A stretch of DNA of 6,326 bases from an uncultured Clostridia bacterium (GTDB lineage Bacteria; Bacillota; Clostridia; UBA1381), in contig CAKSFY010000128.1 in the NCBI GenBank assembly GCA_934454035.1, positions 1-6,326 on the forward strand, in the 5' to 3' direction. The notes below the pieces were generated by a model. It searched no databases. It had not been told where the DNA came from and saw nothing but the letters and a program-made list of their open reading frames with translations. The position numbers and the translations under genes were made by a program. Positions 1 through 6,326 of the stretch are shown in pieces; the stretch's first letter is position 1; each line of letters starts with the position of its first letter.

Positions 1-192
1 CGATATGACCGTTCAACAACTGATTACGTGGTGTTTAAGGATGAAAGAATGGCACTCAGCAGTAAAGGTATTATTGATATAGCTATTCAAAAAGATATAA
101 TTGATGAAGAAATGCGTGAGATGATTGAAAACGCAAAGAGCCTGAATGTTTATGAATATGAATACATAAAGGAATTACTTAAAATAAAATAA
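1..192 (+). CDS. 3' end of an unrecognised protein (partial)
   Basis: Frame 1 is open from the first base to a TAA at 190-192 and gives the last 63 residues of a protein whose start lies outside the window. The tail is soluble and charged, with RYDRSTTDYVVF near its visible start and an alternating acidic/lysine helix-like end (NVYEYEYIKELLKIK). There is no membrane segment or catalytic motif I can recognise, so I assign no function. That this is a real gene is supported by uninterrupted coding with normal low-GC Firmicutes codon use and by a terminator-like hairpin starting three bases after the stop. It seems to belong to a transcription unit upstream of the defence genes. Confidence 0.7.
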   Translation, partial: RYDRSTTDYVVFKDERMALSSKGIIDIAIQKDIIDEEMREMIENAKSLNVYEYEYIKELLKIK

Positions 193-194
193 GT

Positions 195-223
195 AAAAAT
201 CCGTATGAACCGGCGGATTTTTT
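195..223 (+). terminator. Rho-independent terminator-like hairpin
   Basis: AAAAATCCG (195-203) is the exact reverse complement of CGGATTTTT (214-222). This makes a 9-bp stem with a 10-base loop, and the right arm itself ends in a run of six T. Only three of the pairs are G-C, so the hairpin is moderate in strength. It sits directly after the stop of the upstream gene, as expected for its terminator. It also lies only 12 bases before the ribosome binding site of the next gene, so it could act as an attenuator for that gene. Confidence 0.65.
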
Positions 224-235
224 AATTTGCGGAAA

Positions 236-242
236 AAGGAGG
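236..242 (+). promoter_or_regulatory. Ribosome binding site fixing the start at 251
   Basis: AAGGAGG lies 8 bases before ATG 251. This perfect site rules out the in-frame TTG at 227, which lies upstream of it. A second ATG at 254 is 11 bases away and is less well placed. Confidence 0.8.
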
Positions 243-250
243 TTTTGGTA

Positions 251-991
251 ATGATGAAAATACTTGAAGCGCAGACGATGTCTGAATTATTGGATGCAAT
301 AGATGAGTTCTGCAAAAATTTATATTTGCAGGATGATGCAGAAGAACAGTGCAGCAAATTAAAAAATGAAATTGCAGACTGTTCGGATAATGATAATATT
401 GTACTTTTGTCTGCCTATTTATCATCTGCCGATGGCGCAGATGAAGTTGCGGAGGCTTTGTACGAGTTTATAAGCGTTTGCGGGAGTTATTCCGAGGCAA
501 ATGAGGAAATGACACAGCAGATAACCAAAGCCGAATTTGAGGCGGTTTTGGACGAATGTGAAGATAAGTGTATGCTGGAAACCTGCATAGAAAGCGAATA
601 TGAGATAAAAGCTGCGGAAATTCCGGCATGCAGTGAATGCAGAGAATACGATGTTAGATTTAAAGAAAATAACATTTGTGTTCTTCTGCCGAGGATAGAT
701 ATAAACACAGATACGAAGAAGTATATATCCGATATGATTGGCGGAATACTTTATAGAATAGTCGAGACAAAAATCAAACCGGAAGAAATACGGCATGAGA
801 TGAACAGATATATTCCGGAAACACGAAACAGCGAGGAAACTACAAAAACACTATTCAAACAATATTTTTATGATGTTGTTATACATAAGGATAGAAAGCC
901 GGGAATATATCTTGAATTTGATGACCACATGCATCAGCTTTTCAGCATTGAATTTTTCAAAAGGCTGATAGTTCAGTACCTACGGGAATGA
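251..991 (+). CDS. Unrecognised acidic protein with clustered cysteines, 246 aa
   Basis: I do not recognise this family. From ATG 251 the product has 246 residues. The N-terminal half (about 1-120) is strongly acidic and looks helical, with segments such as SELLDAIDEF and ADEVAEALYEF. It holds ten cysteines, all before residue 144. They include C103-x3-C107-x4-C112 and a CSEC pair at 127-130, which could bind metal but match no named finger I know. The C-terminal part (about 140-246) is more balanced in charge, with a possible strand GIYLEFDDH and a final basic helix. No signal peptide, membrane segment or nuclease motif is seen. The gene follows a terminator-like hairpin with no room for a promoter in between. 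It is richer in GC than the defence genes downstream (about 42% in two sampled lines), so it may belong to the older backbone rather than the defence segment. Confidence 0.75.
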   Translation: MMKILEAQTMSELLDAIDEFCKNLYLQDDAEEQCSKLKNEIADCSDNDNIVLLSAYLSSADGADEVAEALYEFISVCGSYSEANEEMTQQITKAEFEAVLDECEDKCMLETCIESEYEIKAAEIPACSECREYDVRFKENNICVLLPRIDINTDTKKYISDMIGGILYRIVETKIKPEEIRHEMNRYIPETRNSEETTKTLFKQYFYDVVIHKDRKPGIYLEFDDHMHQLFSIEFFKRLIVQYLRE

Positions 992-1017
992 GTTTTAAAT
1001 TTTGTGGAGTTCGTGGA

Positions 1018-1046
1018 TTGTAATTTGTCGGAAAATGTGTTATAAT
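1018..1046 (+). promoter_or_regulatory. Sigma-A-type promoter for the YhcG-family gene
   Basis: A perfect TATAAT -10 box (1041-1046) carries an extended -10 TG (1038-1039). A TTGTAA -35 box (1018-1023) lies exactly 17 bases upstream. Transcription would begin near 1053, giving a leader of about 25 bases before ATG 1078. The boxes fall in the 86-base gap after the preceding stop codon. This is the best promoter I can see in the window and probably starts the defence unit. Confidence 0.7.
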
Positions 1047-1064
1047 AATTATATATGTATGAAT

Positions 1065-1070
1065 TGAGGA
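1065..1070 (+). promoter_or_regulatory. Ribosome binding site fixing the start at 1078
   Basis: TGAGGA lies 7 bases before ATG 1078. The in-frame ATG at 1072 is only one base from the site, too close to be used, so translation should begin MSEIVKNE. Confidence 0.7.
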
Positions 1071-1077
1071 AATGCAC

Positions 1078-2088
1078 ATGAGTGAAATTGTAAAAAACGA
1101 ACTTAATCAGATATATGAAACCGCACGAGCAAGTGTTATTAAAGCTCAACATAGTGTCTACAGTGCAGTGAATTCGGCGATGGTTACTGCATATTGGGAA
1201 ATAGGAGAGCAAATATATAAAGCTTGCGGTGAAAATGATAGAGCAGAATATGGCAAAGGCTTAATAAAATTTATTTCTGAAAATTTGACGAAAGAATTCG
1301 GAAAGGGATTTACAGAAAGAAATTTGCGTGTGATGCGGCAATTCTATTGTGCTTTTCCAAAACGGCACACACTGTGTGCCGAATTAAGCTGGTCGCATTA
1401 TAGGCGATTGCTTCGGGTCGAAAATGAAAAGATTAGAAAATTTTATGCTGATGAATGTGTTAAATCCGGATGGAGTGTGCGGCAACTTGATAGACAGATA
1501 AATTCATTTTTTTATGAGAGATTACTTTCAAGTCAGGACAAAGAGGATGTGCAAGATGAGATACAACAGCTTGAACCGAAACCGGAATATGAAAAGATTA
1601 TCCGTGATCCATATGTGCTTGAATTTTTGGGACTGGAACAAAATCCTCATTTTTATGAAAAAGAATTGGAACAGGCTTTGATTGACCATTTGCAAAAGTT
1701 TCTGTTGGAATTAGGAAGAGGCTTTTCGTTTGTGGCAAGACAAAAACATATAGTTTTTGATGACAGACACTTTTTCATTGATTTGGTGTTTTATAATTAT
1801 ATCTTGAAGTGCTTTGTTTTAATTGACTTGAAAATAGGTGATTTATCACATCAAGACTTAGGTCAAATGCAGATGTATGTAAATTATTATACAAGAGAAA
1901 TGATGAATGAGGGAGATAATCCTCCGATTGGAATTGTCTTATGTGCCGATAAGAGCGATGCAATTGTAAAATATACATTGCCGGAAGACAATAATCAAAT
2001 ATTTGCATCTAAGTATAAGCTGTATATGCCAACGGAAGAAGAATTTAAGAAAGAATTAAAATTGGACGATTATAAGAAAATTGAGTGA
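1078..2088 (+). CDS. DUF1016/YhcG-family PD-(D/E)XK nuclease
   Basis: This 336-residue protein has the two-part build and usual length of the YhcG (DUF1016) family. An N-terminal helical domain (about 1-160) contains the family-typical AYWEIGEQI (38-46), YGKGLI (58-63), FTERNLRVMRQFY (78-90) and ELSWSHYRRLL (102-112). A C-terminal PD-(D/E)XK nuclease domain (about 175-320) follows. The likely catalytic set is a glutamate in the helix EKELEQALIDHL (E195 or E198), D235 in FFIDLVF, and D250-x-K252 in VLIDLKIG, with GQMQMYVNYY (262-271) after it; this core looks intact. YhcG-like proteins are predicted DNA endonucleases often found near restriction-modification and other defence genes; their exact role is poorly known. 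The gene has its own promoter and stands 153 bases before the Gabija pair, with no terminator visible between. A functional link to Gabija is inference; it may be an independent defence or DNA-repair gene. Confidence 0.9.
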   Translation: MSEIVKNELNQIYETARASVIKAQHSVYSAVNSAMVTAYWEIGEQIYKACGENDRAEYGKGLIKFISENLTKEFGKGFTERNLRVMRQFYCAFPKRHTLCAELSWSHYRRLLRVENEKIRKFYADECVKSGWSVRQLDRQINSFFYERLLSSQDKEDVQDEIQQLEPKPEYEKIIRDPYVLEFLGLEQNPHFYEKELEQALIDHLQKFLLELGRGFSFVARQKHIVFDDRHFFIDLVFYNYILKCFVLIDLKIGDLSHQDLGQMQMYVNYYTREMMNEGDNPPIGIVLCADKSDAIVKYTLPEDNNQIFASKYKLYMPTEEEFKKELKLDDYKKIE

Positions 2089-2241
2089 AAAATTAATTTC
2101 GATAATATGATGCATTACGGATTATATTGATTGGGAATACAATATAAGTACTAATAAACTCAACATAAAACGATCAATTATTATTAGCTATTTGAAGGTG
2201 AAACGAGCATTCTAATTGATGTGGCAATAAGGAGAGATAAA
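2089..2241 (+). other. AT-rich gap between the YhcG gene and gajA
   Basis: This 153-base stretch has no convincing reading frame and no terminator hairpin. Just after the YhcG stop is a short perfect palindrome, AAATTAATTT (2090-2099), too AT-rich to mean much. The best promoter candidate is TTGATT (2127-2132), 17 bases, then ACTAAT (2150-2155), matching 8 of 12 consensus positions. TATAAG (2143-2148) and TACAAT (2138-2143) are closer to a -10 consensus but lack a spaced -35. gajA may therefore have its own weak promoter or be read from the 1018 promoter. Confidence 0.35.
2229..2234 (+). promoter_or_regulatory. Ribosome binding site fixing the gajA start at 2242
   Basis: AAGGAG lies 7 bases before ATG 2242. 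It excludes the in-frame GTG at 2221, which lies upstream of the site, and gives the N-terminus MRITKIEARNFR, the usual opening of OLD/RecF-like ATPases. Confidence 0.85.
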
Positions 2242-4248
2242 ATGCGCATTACGAAGATAGAGGCTAGAAATTTTAGAATTTTGAAAAATTCAGTTATGGA
2301 TTTTAATAGAGAACTATGCTTGTTATTAGGGCGCAACAATACGGGAAAAACTTCATTTATGGTATTAATAGAAAAATTTTTAAATGGTGGGGATTTTAAT
2401 TTTAATGATTTTTCTGTATATTTAAGAAAAAAGCTATTTGCCATTGATGATACAACTGATGTGAATGAGTTAGCGATACAATTAATAATGAGTATTGAAT
2501 ACAATGAGAATGATAATTTATGTAATCTCTCTGAATTTATACTTGATCTTGATCCGGAATGCAGAACTGTTAACTTACTCTTTGAGTGCTCAATTAAAAA
2601 AGATAAGATGATTGAAGGTATTAAAAAGAAGGGAAAAATGCCTATAGATAAATTTGTAACTAATCATATTAAAGATTATTTGCAAAAGAAAGTATACATT
2701 TTTAGTTCTACAGATGATTTGCTAACAGAGAACAGATATAAACTCATTGAGAAGAATTTCAAGGATGTTGAAAAGTTAATTGATTTTGAAATTATTCATG
2801 CGAAACGAAATGTTGCGAGTTCCGAGGAAAATAGTGGAGCCGGAGTTCTTTCAAAACTTACAACAGGTTATTTTAATAAGCTCAATATTAATGCTCCTGA
2901 TAAGTTCGAAAAAATAAACTCGCTAATCGCAGATATGGATGAACAGTTAGAAATTAATTACAAGAATTTCTTTGATTCCTTTCTTTTAAATGCGAGAGAG
3001 TTTTTGAATATGGGAAATCTTAAGGTTGTTTCTAATTTGAAGGCAAAAGAGATTTTGAACGATTCTTCTGAAGTTGTGTATGGAGATTTGGCTCATCGTT
3101 TACCTGAACATCTTAATGGCTTAGGACATATGAATATTTTGTTTTTGCTTTTAAGCATTGAGATTAAGAAAGAGTCTTTCAAAGCAAATAACAAGGACAT
3201 AAAACTGTTATTGATTGAAGAACCTGAAGCGCATACCCATCCTCAGCTTCAATATGTCTTTGCCCAAAATATTGAAAAATTATTAAGCCAAGTGCCCAAC
3301 TTGCAAACCATAATTTCAACTCACTCACCGCATATTGTGTCAAACCATCCATTTGAAAATATCAGATATATGTCTTTGAAAAAAAGCGAGGATGGTGATA
3401 ATATAGAAATAAAAAATTTCTATAATGAATTAAGTGAAAAATACAAAGAGGAAGAAAAAGAGTTTGCATTTCTAAAGCAGTATTTGAGTGTTCAATCTTC
3501 TGAACTGTTTTTTGCAGATAAGGCAATTTTTATTGAAGGTATATCGGAGGGCATACTGATTAACTATTTTATAAACCTATATGATTCAAAAAGAAAGTCG
3601 GCGGAATCAGAAAAAGAAAAGGATGATAAAACATATAAATCTAAATATGTACCATTATCAGCACAAAATATAACTATAATTCAAGCTGGGGCAAATGCAA
3701 AGGCGTTTAGACATTTTATCGAATTTCTCAAGATACCAACGCTTATTATTACAGACATAGATACTGTTTATCAGAAGACCGATAAAAAAACAACGTATGA
3801 TGCCTGTAGAGTATTGGATCCTGCATGTTGTAATACTTCCAATGCTACAATTAAATACTACTACGGGGCTCCGGAATTTGTGTATGGTTGCACGAAACAC
3901 ACAACATGGCTTAAAAATTTAATAAGTCATAACCAAGAGTGTGTAAGCGATTTTGTGAATGTAAGTTATCAGCAAGAGGAAAATGATTATTATCCGAGAA
4001 GTTTTGAAGATGCATTTATAAATATAAATTTACCACAACTGAGAGAACAAAAGACTCAGTTGTTAGGGCTGAAAAACATAGATAAAATTGATAGAAATCG
4101 TAACGTCTATCAATTGACTCAGAAGATAATAGATAAAAAATCAGATTTTGCATCGTCTTTGCTTTACATCGCGTATACGGATAAAGAAGTCGAATGGGCG
4201 ACCCCTAAGTATATATTGGAGGGATTAGAATGGCTACAGAAGAAGTAA
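2242..4248 (+). CDS. gajA: Gabija GajA: OLD-family ATPase-TOPRIM endonuclease
   Basis: This 668-residue protein has the full OLD layout. The ABC-type ATPase domain holds Walker A GRNNTGKTS (30-38), a signature-like NGLGHMN (292-298), Walker B LLLIEEPEAH (322-331) and the H-loop STHSP (359-363, H361). The TOPRIM nuclease domain starts at AIFIEGISEG (428-437, E432 and E436), with the DxD pair D505/D507 in IITDIDT, then SFEDAF (587-592). A lysine in KSDFA (633-637) is a candidate for the conserved C-terminal catalytic lysine. In characterised Gabija, GajA nicks DNA and is inhibited by nucleotides, so it becomes active when phage replication depletes them. A UvrD-like helicase gene directly downstream defines class 2 OLD proteins and Gabija. 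The protein is larger than Bacillus cereus GajA (about 580 residues), and a Lys/Glu-rich stretch (449-468) lies inside the TOPRIM domain between the EGISEG and DxD motifs. All motifs appear intact. A stand-alone OLD nuclease is unlikely given the neighbour. Confidence 0.9.
   Translation: MRITKIEARNFRILKNSVMDFNRELCLLLGRNNTGKTSFMVLIEKFLNGGDFNFNDFSVYLRKKLFAIDDTTDVNELAIQLIMSIEYNENDNLCNLSEFILDLDPECRTVNLLFECSIKKDKMIEGIKKKGKMPIDKFVTNHIKDYLQKKVYIFSSTDDLLTENRYKLIEKNFKDVEKLIDFEIIHAKRNVASSEENSGAGVLSKLTTGYFNKLNINAPDKFEKINSLIADMDEQLEINYKNFFDSFLLNAREFLNMGNLKVVSNLKAKEILNDSSEVVYGDLAHRLPEHLNGLGHMNILFLLLSIEIKKESFKANNKDIKLLLIEEPEAHTHPQLQYVFAQNIEKLLSQVPNLQTIISTHSPHIVSNHPFENIRYMSLKKSEDGDNIEIKNFYNELSEKYKEEEKEFAFLKQYLSVQSSELFFADKAIFIEGISEGILINYFINLYDSKRKSAESEKEKDDKTYKSKYVPLSAQNITIIQAGANAKAFRHFIEFLKIPTLIITDIDTVYQKTDKKTTYDACRVLDPACCNTSNATIKYYYGAPEFVYGCTKHTTWLKNLISHNQECVSDFVNVSYQQEENDYYPRSFEDAFININLPQLREQKTQLLGLKNIDKIDRNRNVYQLTQKIIDKKSDFASSLLYIAYTDKEVEWATPKYILEGLEWLQKK
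4218..4223 (+). promoter_or_regulatory. Ribosome binding site of gajB inside the gajA 3' end
   Basis: GGAGGG lies 6 bases before ATG 4230 and is embedded in the last codons of gajA. It supports the 4230 start and the 19-base gene overlap, an arrangement typical of translational coupling. Confidence 0.8.
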
Positions 4249-6239
4249 TTACGGCTATAGATCAATGTAAGAATTGTATTAAAGATAAAATAAGTTTTGT
4301 TCTTCAGGGCGGCGCCGGTAGTGGTAAAACAGAAGCACTAAAAGAATTGTTGTTATATATTAATCAAACAAATCCTAAAGCGAAAGTAATGTGTATTACT
4401 CACACCAATGTTGCTGTCAATGAAATATTAAGCAGAACAGGTAATGCTTTTCCGGTATCAACAATCCACTCTTTTATTAATAGCTTGATTAAAGATTATA
4501 AGAAAAATATACATACAGTTATAGGGGAACTATTTTGCATTCCTAAATTTATACCTGCCGAAAAAACTGATGAAGTTTCAGAGAAAGATTATAAGAAAAG
4601 TGAGCACGAACGCTATAAGAGCTTATACGAAAAATATGCTGATAAATATTATGAAATAACCGGTCAATCAGTGGAAAAAGTCGCGGGAAAAAGAGAATAT
4701 GATAGAGCTCCTGATAAGTTTAATGCAACGCTGAATAGTGGGATTGAGTTTGTTAATGAAAAGATTAGAGAAGATATAGCCTCAAAAGAGTATTCTTTAA
4801 TAGGATATAATGATACTAGTTTTAACAGTTTAAAGGACTTGACTTTTGGCCACGATGGCTTATTGGATATTTTCCACCTATTAATTATGAAATATCCTTT
4901 GCTGTCAAAAATGATTGCGGATCGTTATGACTACATTTTTATTGACGAATATCAAGATACAAATGCTGATATAGTTGATGATTTGATTCGAGTCTCACAG
5001 AATGGGGGGTTAACACTATGTTTGTTTGGTGATGCTATGCAGTCGATTTATAGTGACGGAATTGGCAATGTGGATAAATATATTGGGAGTAATTTTGTTT
5101 CAATTCCGAAACCCGATAACTATCGCTGCGCATTTGAAATCATTGATTTTGTGAATCCGTTGCGATTAGATGGATTAAAACAAGAAGTTGCATTTAAGGT
5201 TAATGCGAAAGGTGAGATTGAAACAGAAGAATCTCGCCATGGTTTTGTAAAAGTTTTATATTCTGTATGTGAAGAAAAGCCTAATGTTCGCAGTTCTGAT
5301 GAAGAAAAGGCGACATACCAATCTCAAATAGATGCATTGATAAGTAAAGCAAAAGAATACTGTCCTTCGCCTAAAATATTGATGCTTACAAATAAGGCGA
5401 TTGCTGAAAAGAACCACTTTCAGCATTTATATAAAGTTTTTAATGATAGATACTACGATGTGAGTGATCGTATGGAAAAGTATTTGGTATCAATCCAAGT
5501 GTTGGAACTCTGCGATATTTGCAATGCTTATTTGCATGGCGAGTACAACATGCTAATAAAATCAGTGCGTTCAAGTGGTTACATTATTCAAAAGCTTTCT
5601 GACAAAAAGGCCATAAAGGATATTATGTCGAGCATAATCGAAGATAAAGATATTTCAATGTGGGAGGCAATTGAATTAGCTGCAGAAAAAAAGATCATTA
5701 AGTTATCCGATAGTTGTATAAATAAAATTAAACGTGAAAGAACTTTTGTAGAACAAAATAATGGAGATGAATTCTATAAAGCATTTCGTGAATTGTACCT
5801 TGCCGGAAATAAAACCTATAATAAAATCAAAGATAAAATCGATATTACTTCTGAAGAAGTGTTTGATGAATTGGAATCGACATACAAAAGAGAACGTTTT
5901 ATAATCGAATTATTGTCACATGACATGAAATTTTCAGAGGCATTGAATTATTCGAAATATTTGGAAGAAGAAACCGAATATATTACAATGCATAAAACTA
6001 AGGGCTCAAGCATTCAAAATGTTATTGTAGTTATTGACGAATTCTTTTGGAACGAATACAATTTTTCTTCTTTATATATGCCGGAAAGTGACTCTAATGC
6101 TAATCGAATAATAAATTCGAAGAAATTGATTTATGTTGCGTGTTCGAGAGCGATGGCCGGTTTGGTGTGCGTAAAAGTATTAACCGCTGATGAGGTTGAA
6201 TCTTTTAAACGTACATTTCCCTGTGCGGAACCAATTTAA
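4230..6239 (+). CDS. gajB: Gabija GajB: UvrD-like superfamily 1 helicase
   Basis: This 669-residue protein carries the SF1A helicase motifs in order: motif I GGAGSGKT (27-34, K33), Ia CITHTN (55-60), Ib STIHSF (77-82), II FIDEYQDT (237-244, D239/E240), III LFGDAMQSIY (265-274), IV-like NYRC (297-300), V MHKTKG (587-592) and VI YVACSRA (635-641, R640). A glutamine at 12 may be the Q-motif. In Gabija, GajB binds DNA ends or single-stranded DNA, hydrolyses (d)NTPs and assembles with GajA into a large complex; relief of nucleotide inhibition of GajA is thought to link the two. The gene overlaps gajA by 19 bases with its own ribosome binding site. At 669 residues it is larger than Bacillus cereus GajB (about 490). 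The extra length lies in a charged region between motifs Ib and II (about 90-230) and one between motifs IV and V (about 330-580), where subdomains 1B and 2B are expected. A housekeeping UvrD/PcrA is unlikely given the size, divergent motifs and partner. Confidence 0.88.
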   Translation: MATEEVITAIDQCKNCIKDKISFVLQGGAGSGKTEALKELLLYINQTNPKAKVMCITHTNVAVNEILSRTGNAFPVSTIHSFINSLIKDYKKNIHTVIGELFCIPKFIPAEKTDEVSEKDYKKSEHERYKSLYEKYADKYYEITGQSVEKVAGKREYDRAPDKFNATLNSGIEFVNEKIREDIASKEYSLIGYNDTSFNSLKDLTFGHDGLLDIFHLLIMKYPLLSKMIADRYDYIFIDEYQDTNADIVDDLIRVSQNGGLTLCLFGDAMQSIYSDGIGNVDKYIGSNFVSIPKPDNYRCAFEIIDFVNPLRLDGLKQEVAFKVNAKGEIETEESRHGFVKVLYSVCEEKPNVRSSDEEKATYQSQIDALISKAKEYCPSPKILMLTNKAIAEKNHFQHLYKVFNDRYYDVSDRMEKYLVSIQVLELCDICNAYLHGEYNMLIKSVRSSGYIIQKLSDKKAIKDIMSSIIEDKDISMWEAIELAAEKKIIKLSDSCINKIKRERTFVEQNNGDEFYKAFRELYLAGNKTYNKIKDKIDITSEEVFDELESTYKRERFIIELLSHDMKFSEALNYSKYLEEETEYITMHKTKGSSIQNVIVVIDEFFWNEYNFSSLYMPESDSNANRIINSKKLIYVACSRAMAGLVCVKVLTADEVESFKRTFPCAEPI

Positions 6240-6255
6240 CATAAGGAGTATAAGC

Positions 6256-6321
6256 TTGTGTAAGAGGAGAGGCAAATGTGCTTTTTTAATAACAGAAAGA
6301 AAAGGAGAATTGAAAAAATGA
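6256..6321 (+). CDS. Possible 21-aa leader ORF after gajB (doubtful)
   Basis: AAGGAG (6243-6248) lies 7 bases before a TTG at 6256. That TTG opens a 21-codon frame (MCKRRGKCAFLI...) ending in TGA at 6319-6321, which overlaps ATG 6318 as ATGA. The placement suits a coupling leader for a downstream gene. However, the TTG start is weak, the peptide is short, and the frame competes with the better supported ATG 6276. It may be chance. Confidence 0.2.
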   Translation: MCKRRGKCAFLITERKGELKK

Positions 6322-6326
6322 AATTG
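6276..6326 (+). CDS. Start of an unrecognised downstream gene (partial)
   Basis: ATG 6276 stands 6 bases after AGGAG (6265-6269) and opens a frame that stays open to the window edge (17 codons, beginning MCFFNNRKKRRIEKMKL). A second in-frame ATG at 6318 has its own AAGGAG (6302-6307) 10 bases upstream and could be the true start. Too little is present to name a family. No terminator hairpin separates it from gajB, whose stop is 36 bases before ATG 6276, so it is probably cotranscribed and may be part of the same defence operon. Confidence 0.5.
   Translation, partial: MCFFNNRKKRRIEKMKL

Noticed and set aside
227..250. TTG at 227 as the start of the acidic protein gene
   Set aside because: It would place the strong AAGGAGG site inside the coding region; ATG 251 is correctly spaced from that site.
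422..796. Minus-strand open frames opposite the acidic protein gene
   Set aside because: They lie wholly within a well-supported + strand gene, have no family features and show no ribosome binding site that I can support.
1025..1046. TTGTCG (1025-1030) as the -35 box for TATAAT at 1041
   Set aside because: The spacing is only 10 bases; TTGTAA at 1018 gives the standard 17.
1078..2088. YhcG gene as part of a type I restriction-modification locus
   Set aside because: The family is often found near such loci, but no HsdR, HsdM or HsdS sequence is present in the window.
2221..2241. GTG at 2221 as the gajA start
   Set aside because: The ribosome binding site AAGGAG (2229-2234) lies downstream of it, and the family N-terminus begins at ATG 2242.
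2089..2241. Retron, CRISPR or structured RNA element in the gap before gajA
   Set aside because: There are no repeats, no strong stem and no reverse transcriptase gene; the gap is simply AT-rich.
2184..2504. Minus-strand 106-codon frame spanning the gajA start as a divergent regulator
   Set aside because: It overlaps the conserved ATPase N-terminus including Walker A, its translation shows no helix-turn-helix or other family signature, and it is likely a shadow frame.

Overview
The window looks like a piece of a low-GC Firmicutes genome, most likely a Clostridia relative. The support is AT-rich coding sequence, strong AGGAGG-type ribosome binding sites before every major gene, and a sigma-A-type promoter with a consensus TATAAT. 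All credible genes are on the + strand. No rRNA, tRNA, CRISPR array, insertion sequence or integrase is visible, and the species cannot be named from the sequence alone.

Layout. Bases 1-192 are the 3' end of an unrecognised gene, followed by a compact Rho-independent terminator-like hairpin (195-223). Next is an unrecognised acidic, cysteine-containing protein (251-991). A good extended -10 promoter (1018-1046) then drives a DUF1016/YhcG-family PD-(D/E)XK nuclease gene (1078-2088). After a 153-base AT-rich gap comes a tight two-gene unit: an OLD-family ATPase-TOPRIM nuclease (2242-4248) overlapping by 19 bases with a UvrD-like superfamily 1 helicase (4230-6239). The pair has the architecture and order of a Gabija anti-phage system (GajA then GajB). 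The helicase gene has no terminator after it. A new reading frame with its own ribosome binding site opens at about 6276 and runs off the window.

How the genes may work together. In characterised Gabija systems, GajA is a DNA-nicking endonuclease held in check by nucleotides, and GajB is a DNA-stimulated helicase/NTPase that forms a large complex with GajA. The overlapping genes here fit stoichiometric, coupled production. The YhcG nuclease just upstream belongs to a family often seen near restriction and defence genes, so 1018-6326 reads as part of a defence island. Sampled lines in the first 1 kb have about 42% GC, while sampled lines within gajA and gajB have about 23-28%. This suggests that the defence segment has a different origin from the gene before it.

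The Gabija call is strong at the level of family and gene order. Open points are the size of both proteins (668 and 669 residues, each larger than the well-studied Bacillus pair), whether the YhcG nuclease is functionally linked, and what the truncated downstream gene encodes.
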